NCBI GenBank assembly: GCA_019448215.1 | Contig: CP080408.1 | Location: 2,356,001-2,420,000 of the forward strand | Reading direction: 5' to 3' | Source: Thalassovita mediterranea | GTDB taxonomy: Bacteria > Pseudomonadota > Alphaproteobacteria > Caulobacterales > Hyphomonadaceae | DNA length: 64,000 nucleotides | In this document: in pieces, positions 44,314-57,566 of the stretch | Layout of the letters: the number at the start of each line of letters is the position of its first letter | How positions within the stretch are numbered: position 1 is the stretch's first letter | The notes under the pieces: generated by a model | The model's input: the letters and a program-made list of their open reading frames with translations, nothing else | Databases searched by the model: none | What the model was told of the DNA's origin: nothing | Position numbers and translations under genes: made by a program

Positions 44314-45282
44314 GTGGAGCATCGTTTCAGTTTCGCGAATGCAATGCTGCATTTTGCGCAGGCGCGCGGGCCGGGCGGTTTCATCTGGAAATATGCGCTG
44401 TCCTATCTCATCGCCGTGCTTCTCATGGGCGGGCTGGCCTATCTGCTCTTCCAGCCGCTGATCGGGCTTTTCACAAACGCGCTGCTCCAGTTTGCGCGCG
44501 GCGCCATGACCGGCGATGACGTCGAAGTCGTCATCGCGCGCGAGATAACCGGCATGGCTGGCCGGATCATCTTTTCCTATATCGGCCTTCTGCTGCTGAC
44601 GGCGCTTGTCTGGTCCATGTTCGAAGCCGCCATCCAGCGGCGCTATGTGCGCGAGGAAGGCTTCAGTATTGGTGTCGGTGCCGATGAATTCCGCCTGCTG
44701 CTGGTTGCGGTGATGTGGGTCCTGTTCAACATTGTCGGTTATCTCGCGAGCGCGATCATTGCTGGCATTCTGGGCGCGATGATCATGAGCATTGGCGGGG
44801 GCGAGAATTATGCGCTCGGCTTCAGCTTTCCGATCGTCTTCCTGCTCGCGGCATTCGGATGGATGTATTGCACCGTCCGCCTGTCACCGGCGGCGGGTCT
44901 GACGATCCGCGACCGGCGGCTGCAGTTCCTGAACGCATGGGGCGCGAGCCGCGGCCGCTTCCTGCCGCTCTTTTTTGCCTATGTGTTTCTGGGCATCATC
45001 TTCTGGATCGTCTTTACGGTGCTCTATACGGGCGGCGCAGCCGCGACGATTTCCATCTTCATGTCGAACTTTGGCGACCTAGAGCAGATCGAGCAGAACC
45101 CGGCAGAGCTGATTTTCTTCATCCTGCAGGGCCGGTTCATTGCCAGCATGATCGGCATCTATGCTGTCTTGCTGACTTTCAATGGCCTGCTCGCCTATGT
45201 CTGGGCGGGCCCGGCATCGCTGGCGGCCAAGACTGATCCGCGCGGCGGCGGCATTGCGCAGGCCCCGGACGTGTTCGCGTAA
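44314..45282 (+). CDS. Multi-helix membrane protein
   Basis: A 322-residue integral membrane protein with about six helices, starting at GTG 44314 behind GGGGAGGGG. It begins MEHRFSFANAMLHFAQARGP and ends with a hydrophilic tail. It resembles the preceding gene product in the R-rich region before the fifth helix. Function unknown; tandem duplication followed by divergence is likely. Confidence 0.75.
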   Translation: MEHRFSFANAMLHFAQARGPGGFIWKYALSYLIAVLLMGGLAYLLFQPLIGLFTNALLQFARGAMTGDDVEVVIAREITGMAGRIIFSYIGLLLLTALVWSMFEAAIQRRYVREEGFSIGVGADEFRLLLVAVMWVLFNIVGYLASAIIAGILGAMIMSIGGGENYALGFSFPIVFLLAAFGWMYCTVRLSPAAGLTIRDRRLQFLNAWGASRGRFLPLFFAYVFLGIIFWIVFTVLYTGGAAATISIFMSNFGDLEQIEQNPAELIFFILQGRFIASMIGIYAVLLTFNGLLAYVWAGPASLAAKTDPRGGGIAQAPDVFA

Positions 45283-45294
45283 AAGCAGGCGGCG

Positions 45295-48216
<2,922 letters not shown>

Positions 48217-48285
48217 AGCCTTTCGGGACCGCGCCTCGTCTTGCGTTGAAGTATCATGTGTAACTGGAGTCCAGCTTGACGACCA

Positions 48286-48300
48286 GAACAAAAAATGAAC
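48286..48300. promoter_or_regulatory. LexA (SOS) box between uvrA and ssb
   Basis: GAAC-AAAAAAT-GAAC, which on the minus strand is GTTC-N7-GTTC, the alphaproteobacterial LexA operator. It sits 70 bp upstream of the uvrA start and 124 bp upstream of the ssb start in their divergent region. It should control uvrA; control of ssb is less certain at this distance. Confidence 0.85.
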
Positions 48301-48423
48301 ATTGTGCCGTCTGCAGCCATTTAAGCTGCCGATTGTGGAAATATGGGGTGTGAGGGCGACACGCGCCAAGTGACGTATTACACCCGGAAGCTGGATTCGA
48401 ACCCGAAATGAATGGAGCGCGAT

Positions 48424-48912
48424 ATGGCAGGCTCAGTGAACAAGGTCATTCTCATTGGCAATCTGGGTGCAGACCCGGAAGTGCGTCAGTTCCAGAATGG
48501 CGGCCAAGTCTGCAATCTGCGTATTGCGACGTCTGACACCTGGAAAGACAAGAACACTGGTGAGCGCCGCGAGCGGACCGAGTGGCATCAGGTGGCGATC
48601 TTCTCTGAAGGTCTTGTGCGGATCGCGCAGCAATACCTGAAGAAGGGCTCCAAGGTTTACATCGAAGGCAAGCTGCAGACCCGCAAGTGGCAGGACCAGA
48701 ATGGCCAGGACCGTTATTCGACCGAGGTCGTGCTGCAGGGTTATGACGGCACGCTGACCATGCTGGACAGTGCTGGCGGTGGCCAAGGCGGCGGCGGTGG
48801 TGGCCGCATGGGCGGTGGCGGATACGGTGGTGGCGGCGGCGGTGGCCCGCGCCAGCTCGACGGTCCGCCGCAGGACTTCAACCAGGACTTCGAAGACGAG
48901 ATCCCGTTCTAG
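48424..48912 (+). CDS. ssb: Single-stranded DNA-binding protein
   Basis: A 162-residue SSB with an N-terminal OB-fold ([49 protein letters not shown]), a glycine-rich linker and the acidic C-terminal tip FEDEIPF that recruits partner proteins. ATG 48424 is preferred over 48412 because GGAG lies at the right distance. It coats single strands in replication, recombination and repair. The Gly-rich linker codons form a local repeat but are typical of the family. Confidence 0.97.
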   Translation: MAGSVNKVILIGNLGADPEVRQFQNGGQVCNLRIATSDTWKDKNTGERRERTEWHQVAIFSEGLVRIAQQYLKKGSKVYIEGKLQTRKWQDQNGQDRYSTEVVLQGYDGTLTMLDSAGGGQGGGGGGRMGGGGYGGGGGGGPRQLDGPPQDFNQDFEDEIPF

Positions 48913-48913
48913 G

Positions 48914-50350
48914 GTGACGTCCCACCGGGGCAGGGCGCCGGGCCTGGCGCTGGCGATGCTTTCCTTGTCGGCCTGTGCTGGCAGCGGGACTGTTGAGCCG
49001 GCGCAGAGCGGCGCACTGCTTCTTACCAATGCTCGGCTGGCCGACCTCTCTGGCGATGCGCCGCGCATTGAAGAGCGCGCGTCCGTGCTGATCCGCGATG
49101 GCCGGATTGCGGCTGTGGGCGATGCGGGCTCGAACTTTACCGCAGACGAGATCATCGACCTTGAAGGGCAGACGGTCACGCCGGGTCTTGCCGACATGCA
49201 TGTCCATGTCTGGGATGAGGCAGAGCTTGGCGCCTATCTCTCGTACGGCGTGACGACGGTACGAAACCTCTCTGGCATGCCCTTTCATCTGGTGCTGCAG
49301 GATGAGATTGCGCGCGGCGAGCGTCTTGGGCCGCGGCTTCTGACGTCAGGGCCTATCCTGAACAGCGCGGGTGCGAACCAGCAGGACAACCATCAGCTCG
49401 TCGAGACGGCCGAGGAAGCCCGCGCGGCTGTTGCTTGGCAGGCGGATGCCGGGTTTACGCGTCTCAAAGTCTATTCCAACCTGACGCGAGAGGCCTATGA
49501 GGCCGCGCTGGACGAAGCCCGTCTGCGCGGCATGGCTGTCACCGGACACAGCCCCGAAGGTGAGCGTGGCCCCGGTGTGCCGCGAAGCGAACCTTTCGAT
49601 ATCCCGTTTGAAGAGATCATCCCTGATGGCTTCGAGACGCTGGAGCATGTCGAATCCATCGTGTGGCACGGCCTGCGCGCCCGGAAGGATGAAGCGGCGG
49701 GCCGGGCGCTGGCGCGGCAGCTGGCCGATGCAGGTGTGGCGGTGACGCCGACACGGGTGGCGCATCACAATCTGCTCCGCATGGCTGAGACCGGCGGCTC
49801 GGCAGCCGAGCGGGAAGGGATGAACCTTCTGAACCCGTTCGTGCAGGCGCTGGAGAGAGACGTAAAAGCCTATTGGGCGGCAGCAGATGCCGGGCCGATC
49901 GCGGAGGAAGACGCGTTTCAGGCGCGCATGATCAAGATCCTCGCTGAGGAAGGCGTGTTGCTGGTGGCGGGGAGCGATGCGGGCATTTTCATCAATGTGC
50001 CGGGCCAGTCGCTGGGCGATGAGCTCCGCCTTCTGGTCGATGCTGGGCTAACACCCTATGAGGCGTTGCAGACCGCCACATGGAACGCTGCGGTGGTGCT
50101 AGGCGAAAGCGATGAGCGCAGCTGCGTTGAGGCGGGGTGCGCGGCCGACCTGACTGTCTATAGCTGCGACCCGCTGGCTGATATTGACTGCGCCGCATCA
50201 GTGTCCGGCGTTGTGCGCTCTGGCGAATGGCTTGGGTCGGAGCGGCTTCAAGGTCTTCGTCTGGCGGCAGCCCAGCACGATATCGAGCGCACGCAGGCGA
50301 ACCTATTTGCAGGCCTCCAGGCGCAGGGCACGCCTGTTCCTGATTTCTAG
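48914..50350 (+). CDS. Lipoprotein-like metal-dependent amidohydrolase
   Basis: A 478-residue exported amidohydrolase. N-terminal LALAMLSLSAC looks like a lipoprotein signal, which favours the GTG at 48914, one base after the ssb stop; ATG 48956 is an alternative. The binuclear site is complete: ADMHVHVWD (HxH), the Lys of RLKVYSNL, GHSPEG, LEHVESI and AGSDAGI with the last Asp. Family members include imidazolonepropionases and secreted peptidases; no exact substrate can be given. Probably transcribed with ssb. Confidence 0.9.
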   Translation: MTSHRGRAPGLALAMLSLSACAGSGTVEPAQSGALLLTNARLADLSGDAPRIEERASVLIRDGRIAAVGDAGSNFTADEIIDLEGQTVTPGLADMHVHVWDEAELGAYLSYGVTTVRNLSGMPFHLVLQDEIARGERLGPRLLTSGPILNSAGANQQDNHQLVETAEEARAAVAWQADAGFTRLKVYSNLTREAYEAALDEARLRGMAVTGHSPEGERGPGVPRSEPFDIPFEEIIPDGFETLEHVESIVWHGLRARKDEAAGRALARQLADAGVAVTPTRVAHHNLLRMAETGGSAAEREGMNLLNPFVQALERDVKAYWAAADAGPIAEEDAFQARMIKILAEEGVLLVAGSDAGIFINVPGQSLGDELRLLVDAGLTPYEALQTATWNAAVVLGESDERSCVEAGCAADLTVYSCDPLADIDCAASVSGVVRSGEWLGSERLQGLRLAAAQHDIERTQANLFAGLQAQGTPVPDF

Positions 50351-50411
50351 ACGCGCGGGAACGGCTTGGCGCGCTGGCCGTTCTCATCCGATCTGATGGG
50401 AGCTTCAAGCC

Positions 50412-50987
50412 ATGATCAAATACGCCCTCATACCTTTTGCCTGCCTCGCCATGACGGCATGTGGGCCGGGCGGCGCTGATACCGAGGTTTCAAGCGAGGC
50501 GCGAATGGGTAGCGACGCTGACTCCCTCGTCGATAATGCGATCGAGGATGACGCGTCCGATATTGAGGATGTTGCACCGGTCGATGAGACTCTGCCGCCG
50601 GTTGATGCTGGCCGTCCGGATGACGCGGCCCAGCGTTGGGCCGATGCGCTGGAGGCGCGCGACTGGGAAACGGCCCGGCAGATCTGGGGCGAAAGCGGTA
50701 TGGCAAGCGGCCTTGATGCCGACGAGTTTGAAACAGCCTTCAGCAAGTACCGCACGATCAACATCAGCTTTGGTGAGGCGCGCCAGGAAGGCGCCGCCGG
50801 AACGCTCTATTACGAAGTGCCCGTGACCATGACGGGGGAGCTGGAAAATGGAGACGCCTACCGGATGGAAGGTCCGCTTCTGCTCAGCCGCGTGAATGAC
50901 GTACCGGGCGCTTCTACCGAAGAGCGCAAGTGGCATATCGAGATGAGTGACCTTCGCCCGCGTCCCGTAGAAGCTGATAGTCAGTAG
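50412..50987 (+). CDS. Acidic lipoprotein
   Basis: A 191-residue protein with a lipoprotein signal (MIKYALIPFACLAMTACGPG, lipobox LAMTAC), then an Asp/Glu-rich low-complexity linker (DASDIEDVAPVDETLPPVDA) and a small beta-rich domain with WADALEARDWETARQIWGES and LYYEVPVTMTGELENGDAYR. Same strand as the amidohydrolase, 61 bp downstream. Unknown role in the periplasm. Confidence 0.75.
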   Translation: MIKYALIPFACLAMTACGPGGADTEVSSEARMGSDADSLVDNAIEDDASDIEDVAPVDETLPPVDAGRPDDAAQRWADALEARDWETARQIWGESGMASGLDADEFETAFSKYRTINISFGEARQEGAAGTLYYEVPVTMTGELENGDAYRMEGPLLLSRVNDVPGASTEERKWHIEMSDLRPRPVEADSQ

Positions 50988-50990
50988 TCG

Positions 50991-51623
50991 CTAGCTCATC
51001 CCGCGATAGCGGCCGGGGCGGTGATTGATCGCGACGGTGAGGTTCAGGACGAACGCACCGACAATGGACAGTGCGACGAGCTTGAGCGGCAGCATGAACA
51101 GCGCGACGACCAATATGATCAGGTCGACGATGAGCTGGAACAGGCCAGCGCGGATGATGCCACGGTCCTGAAGGAACTGGGACAGGATGGTCACGCCGCC
51201 GATGCCTGCACGGTGGCGCAGTAGGACGACGAGGCCGACGCCCATCATGGCCGCGCCGGCGACAGCTGCGAAGGCCGGGGCGAGGAAGCTGAAATCCACC
51301 CAGAGCGGCAGGAGCCGGGTCTGCGCCGAGACGAGCGCCACTGAAGCGAAAGTTCGCAGCGTGAAGCCCCAGCCCATGCGCAGGATGGAAAGCGCAAAGA
51401 AGGGAAGGTTCAGCACGAAGAAGACCGGGCCGAAGGTCAGCGATGTGCCGAACTCTACCAGAAGGCTGGTGCCAGCGACGCCGCCGGTGATCAGCATGGC
51501 TTCGCTATAGAGGATCACGCCGAAGCTGAGGAGCAGAGTGCCAAGGATAAGCGCCTGCACGTCTTCGTACCACTTGTGTGGAACGACTTCGGCTTCGGTA
51601 TCGGCTTCAGGTGTATCGGACAT
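50991..51623 (-). CDS. YitT family membrane protein
   Basis: A 210-residue YitT-like protein with about five to six helices; typical segments are EAMLITGGVAGTSLLVEF, FFVLNLPFFALSI and LRHRAGIGGVTILSQFLQDR. Members are unlinked to a known transport substrate. It has no C-terminal DUF2179 domain. Convergent with the acidic lipoprotein, 3 bp between the two stops. Confidence 0.88.
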   Translation of the reverse strand: MSDTPEADTEAEVVPHKWYEDVQALILGTLLLSFGVILYSEAMLITGGVAGTSLLVEFGTSLTFGPVFFVLNLPFFALSILRMGWGFTLRTFASVALVSAQTRLLPLWVDFSFLAPAFAAVAGAAMMGVGLVVLLRHRAGIGGVTILSQFLQDRGIIRAGLFQLIVDLIILVVALFMLPLKLVALSIVGAFVLNLTVAINHRPGRYRGMS

Positions 51624-51653
51624 GCGCGCTCTTTGCGCGGGGCGGTCGCTGCG

Positions 51654-52676
51654 TCAAGGCGTATAGACCTCGACAGCCGCGCTGGTTCGGCTGCCGCCAC
51701 GCTCCAGCGCGCCACCGATAAGGTAAATATCTGAGCCGACCGTGACGCCGCCAAGGCCGTGACGGGGCTTTGGCATATCCTCGATCGCTGACCAGCGGTC
51801 TGTGCGTGGATCGTACACCCAGGCGTCTTCATAGACGCCGCCGCCATTGTCGAACCACTCGCCGCCGAATGTGTAGAGCTTGCCGTCGACAACGCCGCTG
51901 GCGAGACCGCCCTGGGCGCGCGGCATGGGGGCGAGCGTTTCCCAGCGATCTGTGCCGGGGTCATAGACTTCATGCACGGCCGTGTTGCCGCCGTCGACAG
52001 TGCGGCCTGCGACAACGTGAAGGCGTCCGTCGAGCACACCCGCAATGGCGCTGTTGCGCGCGGTCGGCATTGAAGCGAGCACTTCCCAGCGCGCGCCGTC
52101 AAAGCAGAGCAGCGTGCCCACATCGGTGTGGTCATTCCAGTCGAGATTACGGGTGCCCGACGGCTGGCGCCCGCCTGCAAGATAAAGCTTTCCGCGGATG
52201 ATGCCGCCGCTGCTTTCGCCGTTCACGACGGGCAGGGACGGCGCCGGGAGCCAGGCGTCGCCAGTGGCATCATAGCGCCACGCGGTGTTTTGCATCTGCC
52301 AGCCGCCTTCGGGGCCGGACTGGAAGCCGCCAATGCAGTGAAGCGCGCCATTCACGCTGACGAGTTGCGGGTGATGCCGGGCGACAGGCAGGTCAGCGAG
52401 CGGCGTCCACTTGCCGGTTTCCAGATCGAGCGCGTTGTGGGCCGCGGTCGGGCCGGTGATGCGGCCACCTTCGGCGATGAACCCGCCTGCGAGATGGATG
52501 CGCCCAGCATGGAGGCAGGGATAGATTTCCTGAACCGGAAAGGGGAGCGATGGGCCATCGCGCCAGCCACTTGCCGCTTGAGGCTGCTCACTGTTGGCCG
52601 GGCGGGCGGCGTATCCTGCGGCCAGGCCTGCGGCGAGCCATTGAAGCGACTGGCGGCGCGTCGGTGTCAGTTTCAT
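51654..52676 (-). CDS. Tat-exported Kelch-repeat protein
   Basis: The 340-residue protein starts with a twin-arginine type signal (TRRQSLQWLAAGLAAGYAA) and then has five to six Kelch-type motifs that form a beta-propeller, seen as HCIGGFQSG, KLYLAGGRQPSG, VVAGRTVDGG, KLYTFGGEWFD and IYLIGGALERG, each with the double Gly. No catalytic residues stand out. The RR motif is slightly relaxed, so Sec export is also possible. It follows the YitT gene's upstream side on the same strand. Confidence 0.88.
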   Translation of the reverse strand: MKLTPTRRQSLQWLAAGLAAGYAARPANSEQPQAASGWRDGPSLPFPVQEIYPCLHAGRIHLAGGFIAEGGRITGPTAAHNALDLETGKWTPLADLPVARHHPQLVSVNGALHCIGGFQSGPEGGWQMQNTAWRYDATGDAWLPAPSLPVVNGESSGGIIRGKLYLAGGRQPSGTRNLDWNDHTDVGTLLCFDGARWEVLASMPTARNSAIAGVLDGRLHVVAGRTVDGGNTAVHEVYDPGTDRWETLAPMPRAQGGLASGVVDGKLYTFGGEWFDNGGGVYEDAWVYDPRTDRWSAIEDMPKPRHGLGGVTVGSDIYLIGGALERGGSRTSAAVEVYTP

Positions 52677-52856
52677 CTACAGAATCCTCTCTACCCATCG
52701 CGGGTAACCATAGGCTGGCGCGACGCATTGGCAAAGCTGGGGCGCGTGAGAGGAGAATTCTTGTCTCGAACAAGGCGGAGCGACGCGGCGGCAGGCCTGT
52801 GCAGCCTGCGCAATCCTGCCTAGCCTGTCTCCAGATAACGATCAGGGAGAGAAAAC

Positions 52857-54092
52857 ATGGCTATCGATTTCACCATTCCGGAAGACGCAAAGAAAGTCCG
52901 CGAAAAGGTGCGCCAGTGGGTGCAGGACGAGTGTATTCCAGCCGAAAAGCGCCTCACCGATGGAGAGGACTATAAGACCGTCCTGAATGAGCTTCGCGCC
53001 AAGGCGCGCGCCCAGGGGCTGTGGCTGCCCTTCATTCCTGAAGAGCATGGCGGCATGGGGCTTGGCCCGCTCGCCAATGCTCTCGTCCAGATGGAGCTTG
53101 GCCAGAGCCATCTCGGCGCGCTGTCGATGAACTCGCAGGGGCCGGATGACGCGACCATGCTGACGCTGCTCGCGCATGGTACCGACTACCAGAAAGAGAA
53201 GTTCCTCAAGCCGATCCTGAATGGCGAGAAGCGCGTCTGCTATTCCATGACGGAAAAGGCGGCCGGCGCCGACGCGACCGGTATGCAGACCCGCGCCGAA
53301 AAGGACGGCAACAGCCATTACGTGCTGAATGGCGAGAAGTGGTATTCTTCTGCCGCCAGCGTGGCCGACATCGCCGTGGTCATGGCGAAGACCAATCCGG
53401 AAGCGCCGCGCCATGAGCAGTTCTCGACCTTCATCGTCGAGCTGCCGAATGAGGGCTATAATATCGTTCGCGATATCCCGACCATGGCGGTGCATGGCCC
53501 ACTCTATGAGATCATGGGCGGCGGGCATGCAGAGGTGAAGATCGAAAACCTTCGCGTCCCGCAGGAAAATCTGCTCGGCGGCGAAGGCAAGGGCTTTGCC
53601 ATGGGCCAGCACAGGCTTGCCTATGGGCGCCTGCGTCACGGCATGCACAATGTCGCCATGGCGCAGCGGGCGCTGGATCTTGCGACTGAGCGGGTCACAA
53701 GCCGCACCACCTTCGGCAAGGGGCTCGAGGACCGTCAGGGCGTCCAGTTCATGCTCGCAGAGTGCGCAAGCCAGCTCTACATCGCGCGCCTCATGCTGAT
53801 GCATATCGCCTACAAGGCCGAGAACGGCATGGACCTTCGCCAGGAGAACGGCATCGCCAAGGTCTTCCTCGCGAACATGGTCCACAAGGTGGTCGATACG
53901 GCGATCCAGCTGCACGGCGCGCTTGGCTATTCGCTCGATACGCCGCTGGCCGCCTGGTACACCCACATCCGCTCGCAGCGGCTCGTCGATGGCCCGGATG
54001 AGGTCCACAAATGGATCACCGGCAAGAACGTCATCCGCGCCTTCAAGAAGGACGGTACGACTGCAGCGGCGGCTGGCGGCGACCTGTTGTAA
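52857..54092 (+). CDS. Acyl-CoA dehydrogenase (ACAD10/11-like)
   Basis: A 411-residue FAD enzyme oxidising acyl-CoA to enoyl-CoA. Motifs include LWLPFIPEEHGGMGLGPL, CYSMTEKAAGADATGMQT (family signature around the substrate and FAD), TTFGKGLEDRQGVQFMLAEC, IQLHGALGYSLDTP and the C-terminal LVDGPDEVHKW, whose DEV-H is like the ACAD10/11 branch. AGGGAG precedes ATG 52857. Divergent from the Kelch gene. A hairpin follows. Confidence 0.93.
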   Translation: MAIDFTIPEDAKKVREKVRQWVQDECIPAEKRLTDGEDYKTVLNELRAKARAQGLWLPFIPEEHGGMGLGPLANALVQMELGQSHLGALSMNSQGPDDATMLTLLAHGTDYQKEKFLKPILNGEKRVCYSMTEKAAGADATGMQTRAEKDGNSHYVLNGEKWYSSAASVADIAVVMAKTNPEAPRHEQFSTFIVELPNEGYNIVRDIPTMAVHGPLYEIMGGGHAEVKIENLRVPQENLLGGEGKGFAMGQHRLAYGRLRHGMHNVAMAQRALDLATERVTSRTTFGKGLEDRQGVQFMLAECASQLYIARLMLMHIAYKAENGMDLRQENGIAKVFLANMVHKVVDTAIQLHGALGYSLDTPLAAWYTHIRSQRLVDGPDEVHKWITGKNVIRAFKKDGTTAAAAGGDLL

Positions 54093-54121
54093 TTACAAGG
54101 CTTTGTGGCCGCTTTCGCGTC

Positions 54122-54156
54122 ACAGGGGAGCGCTGCTGAAAAGCGGCGCTCCTGTT
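54122..54156 (+). terminator. Terminator-like hairpin after acyl-CoA dehydrogenase
   Basis: GGAGCGC and GCGCTCC pair with a TGC/GCG extension around a short TGAAAA-containing loop, followed by TGTTTGTG. It begins about 30 bp after the stop and precedes gyrA. Confidence 0.55.
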
Positions 54157-54247
54157 TGTGTCGGGTGCCCGCGTTTGCTAGTCTGAAAGCTAGTGATCGC
54201 GGGCGATTCGAAGCCGCGCGCAAAGCAGACAAAGAGGCCTAAAGCCC

Positions 54248-57019
54248 GTGAGCGACGAGACCACTCCGCCGGACGAGCCGGAAACGCCAGAAACCCCGTA
54301 TGAGGATGGCATCGACCCGGTCGATATCGAGGACGAGCTAAAGCGGTCCTACCTCGATTATGCGATGAGCGTGATTGTCAGCCGTGCGCTGCCAGACGTT
54401 CGTGACGGCCTGAAGCCCGTGCACCGCCGCATCCTCTATGCGATGCATATCAACGGCAATACGCCGGACAAGGCTTACAAGAAATCCGCCAACATTGTCG
54501 GTGCCGTGATGGGTAACTTCCACCCGCATGGCGACAGCGCGATCTATGACGCGCTCGTGCGGATGGCGCAGCCATTCTCCATGGGCCTGACGCTCGTTGA
54601 TGGTCAGGGCAATTTCGGCTCGATCGACAACGATCCGCCAGCGGCCATGCGTTATACGGAATCTCGTATGACGAAGGCAGCGCAATACCTGCTTGCCGAC
54701 ATCGACAAGGATACGGTCCAGTTCCAGGACACGTATGACGGCGTCCAGCAGGAACCGATGGTTCTGCCGGCGCAGTATCCGAACCTTCTCGTCAATGGTG
54801 GCGGCGGTATCGCAGTCGGTATGGCGACCAATATTCCGCCGCACAATCTGGGTGAGGTCGTCGATGCGACGCTCGCCATGATCGATGAGCCGGGGATCGA
54901 CGACGAAGCCCTGCTCGAGATCGTGCCCGGCCCGGACTTTCCTACGGGCGGTCTGATCCTGGGCTATGCTGGCTCGCGCAAGGCGCTGCTTGAAGGTCGC
55001 GGCTCTGTCCTGATGCGGGCGCGCACCGAGATCGAGGACGTGAAGTCTGGCCGCCAAGCCATTATTGTTTCAGAGATTCCCTATCAGGTGAACAAGGCCT
55101 CGATGGTCCAGAAGATTGCCGAACTGGTGCGCGACAAGCGCATCGAAGGCATTGCGGACCTGCGCGACGAATCCGATCGTCACGGCATTCGCGTGGTCAT
55201 CGAGATCAAGAAGGATGCAAGCGCGGACGTGGTGCTGAACCAGCTTTTCCGTTTCTCGCCGCTGCAGACCTCCTTCCCGGTCAACATGCTGGCGCTGAAC
55301 GGTGGTCGTCCCGAGCAGCTGAACCTGCGCGCCGTGCTGCAGGCCTTCATCCAGTTCCGCGAGGAAGTGGTTGCCCGGCGCACGAAGTTCGAGCTGAACA
55401 AGGCGCGCGACCGCGCCCACGTCCTCGTTGGTCTTGCGCTGGCTGTCGCCAATATCGACGAGGTTATCCGCATCATCCGTCACTCGCCGGACCCGAACGC
55501 GGCACGCGAGCAGTTGCTCGCCAAGGCGTGGCCGATGATGGATATGGGTCCGCTGATTGACCTGATCGCCGACAAGCGGACACGCCGCGCCGACGGTGAC
55601 ACGATCTATCTGTCCGATGAGCAGGCCCGCTCAATCCTGGCGCTGCAACTGTCGCGTCTCACCGGTCTTGGCCGGGACGAAATCGGCAATGAGGCCAAGG
55701 GTCTGTCGGACAAGATTGCCGACTATCTCGATATTCTGCGCTCACGTCCGCGTATCCTCGACATCATCCGGGGCGAGCTGAATGAGGTGAAAGAGAAGTT
55801 CGCCGTGCCGCGGCGCTCGGAGTTCACCTTTGTGGATGCCGACCTCGATGATGAAGACCTCATCGAGCGCGAAGACATGGTCGTGACGGTGACGCATGGC
55901 GGATATGTGAAGCGCGTGCCGCTTTCGACCTACCGCACGCAGCATCGCGGCGGCAAAGGCCGCTCTGGCATGTCGATGAAGGACGAGGATTTTGTAACGC
56001 GGCTGTTCACGGCCAACACGCATACCGAGATCCTGTTCTTCAGCTCTGAAGGCATGGTCTACAAGGAGAAGGTGTGGCGTCTGCCCGTCGGCTCCCCGCA
56101 GGCACGCGGCAAGGCGCTGGTCAATATCTTCCCGCTAGCAAAGGATGAGCGCATCGAAAGCGTGATGCCGCTGCCGGATGATGAGGCCGCGCGTGAGGAA
56201 CTCGATCTCATGTTCGCGACCCGGTCTGGCACGGTGCGCCGGAACAAGCTGTCCGACTTCACGCGGGTGAACCGAAACGGCAAGATTGCGATGAAGCTGG
56301 ACGAGGGCGACGGCATTGTCTCGGTGAAGATCTGCTCCGAGCAGAATGACGTCATGCTCACGACGGTGCTGGGCAAGTGTATCCGATTCCGGGTCGATGA
56401 TGTGCGCGTCTTTGCTGGCCGCAATTCAACCGGTGTACGCGGCATTCGCCTTGACAAGGGCGACGAGGTGATCTCGCTCGGCATTCTGCACCATCTAGAC
56501 TTCACGTCCGCTGAAGCGCGTGCCTATCGCAAGCATGAGATTGCGAAGATGCGTGCAATCTCTGGCGAGGAAGAAGACGAGGGCGAAGCCATCGCCGACG
56601 ATGAGGATGATGCAGGCGAGGACGAGGTCTCTCTCAGCCCTGAACGCATCGCCGAAATGGGCGCGGCCGAGGAGTTCATCCTGACGGTTGCCGATGATGG
56701 CATGGGCAAGCGCTCGTCTTCCTATGACTACCGGGTCACCGGGCGCGGCGGCAAAGGCCTCGTGGCGCATAATATCTGGGGCTCTGACAAGAAGAAGGGG
56801 CCGGTCAAACAGATCGCGCAATCCTTCACGGTCGACGACAACGACCAGGTGATGCTGGTGACGAATGCGGGTCAGCTGATCCGTACGCGCGTCGACCAGA
56901 TCCGTATCGCTGGCCGAGCAACATCCGGCGTCTGGGTGCTTCGCACCAATGAGGGCGAGCGGGTTGTCTCTGTGGCACGCCTTGTAGAAGACGGCGAAGA
57001 CGATACAGAGGAAGAATAA
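54248..57019 (+). CDS. gyrA: DNA gyrase subunit A
   Basis: GyrA forms the cleavage/religation part of gyrase. The 923-residue protein starts at GTG 54248 and shows the usual opening ([20 protein letters not shown]), the quinolone region [19 protein letters not shown] with Ser97 and Asp101 (E. coli Ser83, Asp87), the catalytic Tyr136 in [10 protein letters not shown] and the GyrA-box QHRGGKG in the C-terminal pinwheel. The QRDR carries the sensitive residues. An acidic insertion ([20 protein letters not shown]) precedes the last part. First of the gyrA-coaD-ppiase-queA-tgt run. Confidence 0.98.
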   Translation: MSDETTPPDEPETPETPYEDGIDPVDIEDELKRSYLDYAMSVIVSRALPDVRDGLKPVHRRILYAMHINGNTPDKAYKKSANIVGAVMGNFHPHGDSAIYDALVRMAQPFSMGLTLVDGQGNFGSIDNDPPAAMRYTESRMTKAAQYLLADIDKDTVQFQDTYDGVQQEPMVLPAQYPNLLVNGGGGIAVGMATNIPPHNLGEVVDATLAMIDEPGIDDEALLEIVPGPDFPTGGLILGYAGSRKALLEGRGSVLMRARTEIEDVKSGRQAIIVSEIPYQVNKASMVQKIAELVRDKRIEGIADLRDESDRHGIRVVIEIKKDASADVVLNQLFRFSPLQTSFPVNMLALNGGRPEQLNLRAVLQAFIQFREEVVARRTKFELNKARDRAHVLVGLALAVANIDEVIRIIRHSPDPNAAREQLLAKAWPMMDMGPLIDLIADKRTRRADGDTIYLSDEQARSILALQLSRLTGLGRDEIGNEAKGLSDKIADYLDILRSRPRILDIIRGELNEVKEKFAVPRRSEFTFVDADLDDEDLIEREDMVVTVTHGGYVKRVPLSTYRTQHRGGKGRSGMSMKDEDFVTRLFTANTHTEILFFSSEGMVYKEKVWRLPVGSPQARGKALVNIFPLAKDERIESVMPLPDDEAAREELDLMFATRSGTVRRNKLSDFTRVNRNGKIAMKLDEGDGIVSVKICSEQNDVMLTTVLGKCIRFRVDDVRVFAGRNSTGVRGIRLDKGDEVISLGILHHLDFTSAEARAYRKHEIAKMRAISGEEEDEGEAIADDEDDAGEDEVSLSPERIAEMGAAEEFILTVADDGMGKRSSSYDYRVTGRGGKGLVAHNIWGSDKKKGPVKQIAQSFTVDDNDQVMLVTNAGQLIRTRVDQIRIAGRATSGVWVLRTNEGERVVSVARLVEDGEDDTEEE

Positions 57020-57071
57020 GCCGCCCCCGCCCGGGGCGGCGCCAAAAGGTGCCAAGGCGAGGAGAGTGTCC

Positions 57072-57566
57072 ATGCAACGTGTCGGGCTTTATCCGGGGAC
57101 GTTCGACCCCATTACTGCGGGACATCTCGACATTATCGGCCGCGGGCTGAAACTGGTCGACAAGCTGATCGTCGGCGTTGCCGTCAATGAAGCCAAGAAG
57201 CCGCTATTCTCTCTCGATGAGCGCACCGCGATCGTCGAGGAAGAAACGGCCAAGCTGCACAATCCGCGCGGCGTCGAGATTGAGGTTCGTCCCTTCGACA
57301 ATCTGCTGATGCACTTCGCCGAGACCTGCGGCGCGCACGTCATCATCCGCGGCCTGCGGGCTGTTTCTGACTTCGAGTACGAATTCCAGATGACGGCCAT
57401 GAATGAGCAGCTGAACCGCGAGATTGAAACTGTCTTCCTGATGGCGGATGTACAACATCAGGCTGTGGCTTCGCGTCTCGTGAAGGAAATTGCGAAGTTC
57501 GGGGGCGATATTTCATCGTTCGTCACGCCAAGCGTGCGGGCCAAGCTTCTGGAGAAGTATAAGTGA
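57072..57566 (+). CDS. coaD: Phosphopantetheine adenylyltransferase
   Basis: A 164-residue enzyme of CoA biosynthesis, 4'-phosphopantetheine to dephospho-CoA. Motifs: RVGLYPGTFDPITAGHLDII (nucleotide site TxGH), VVDK-like LVDKLIVGVA, RGLRAVSDFEYEFQM and VASRLVKEIAKFGGD. ATG 57072 is preferred to GTG 57066. It follows gyrA by 52 bp. The last bases overlap the isomerase start (GTGA). Confidence 0.96.
   Translation: MQRVGLYPGTFDPITAGHLDIIGRGLKLVDKLIVGVAVNEAKKPLFSLDERTAIVEEETAKLHNPRGVEIEVRPFDNLLMHFAETCGAHVIIRGLRAVSDFEYEFQMTAMNEQLNREIETVFLMADVQHQAVASRLVKEIAKFGGDISSFVTPSVRAKLLEKYK

Noticed and set aside
54536-54549. Possible quinolone-resistance change in GyrA
   Set aside because: The residues matching E. 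coli Ser83 and Asp87 are Ser97 and Asp101, the sensitive forms.
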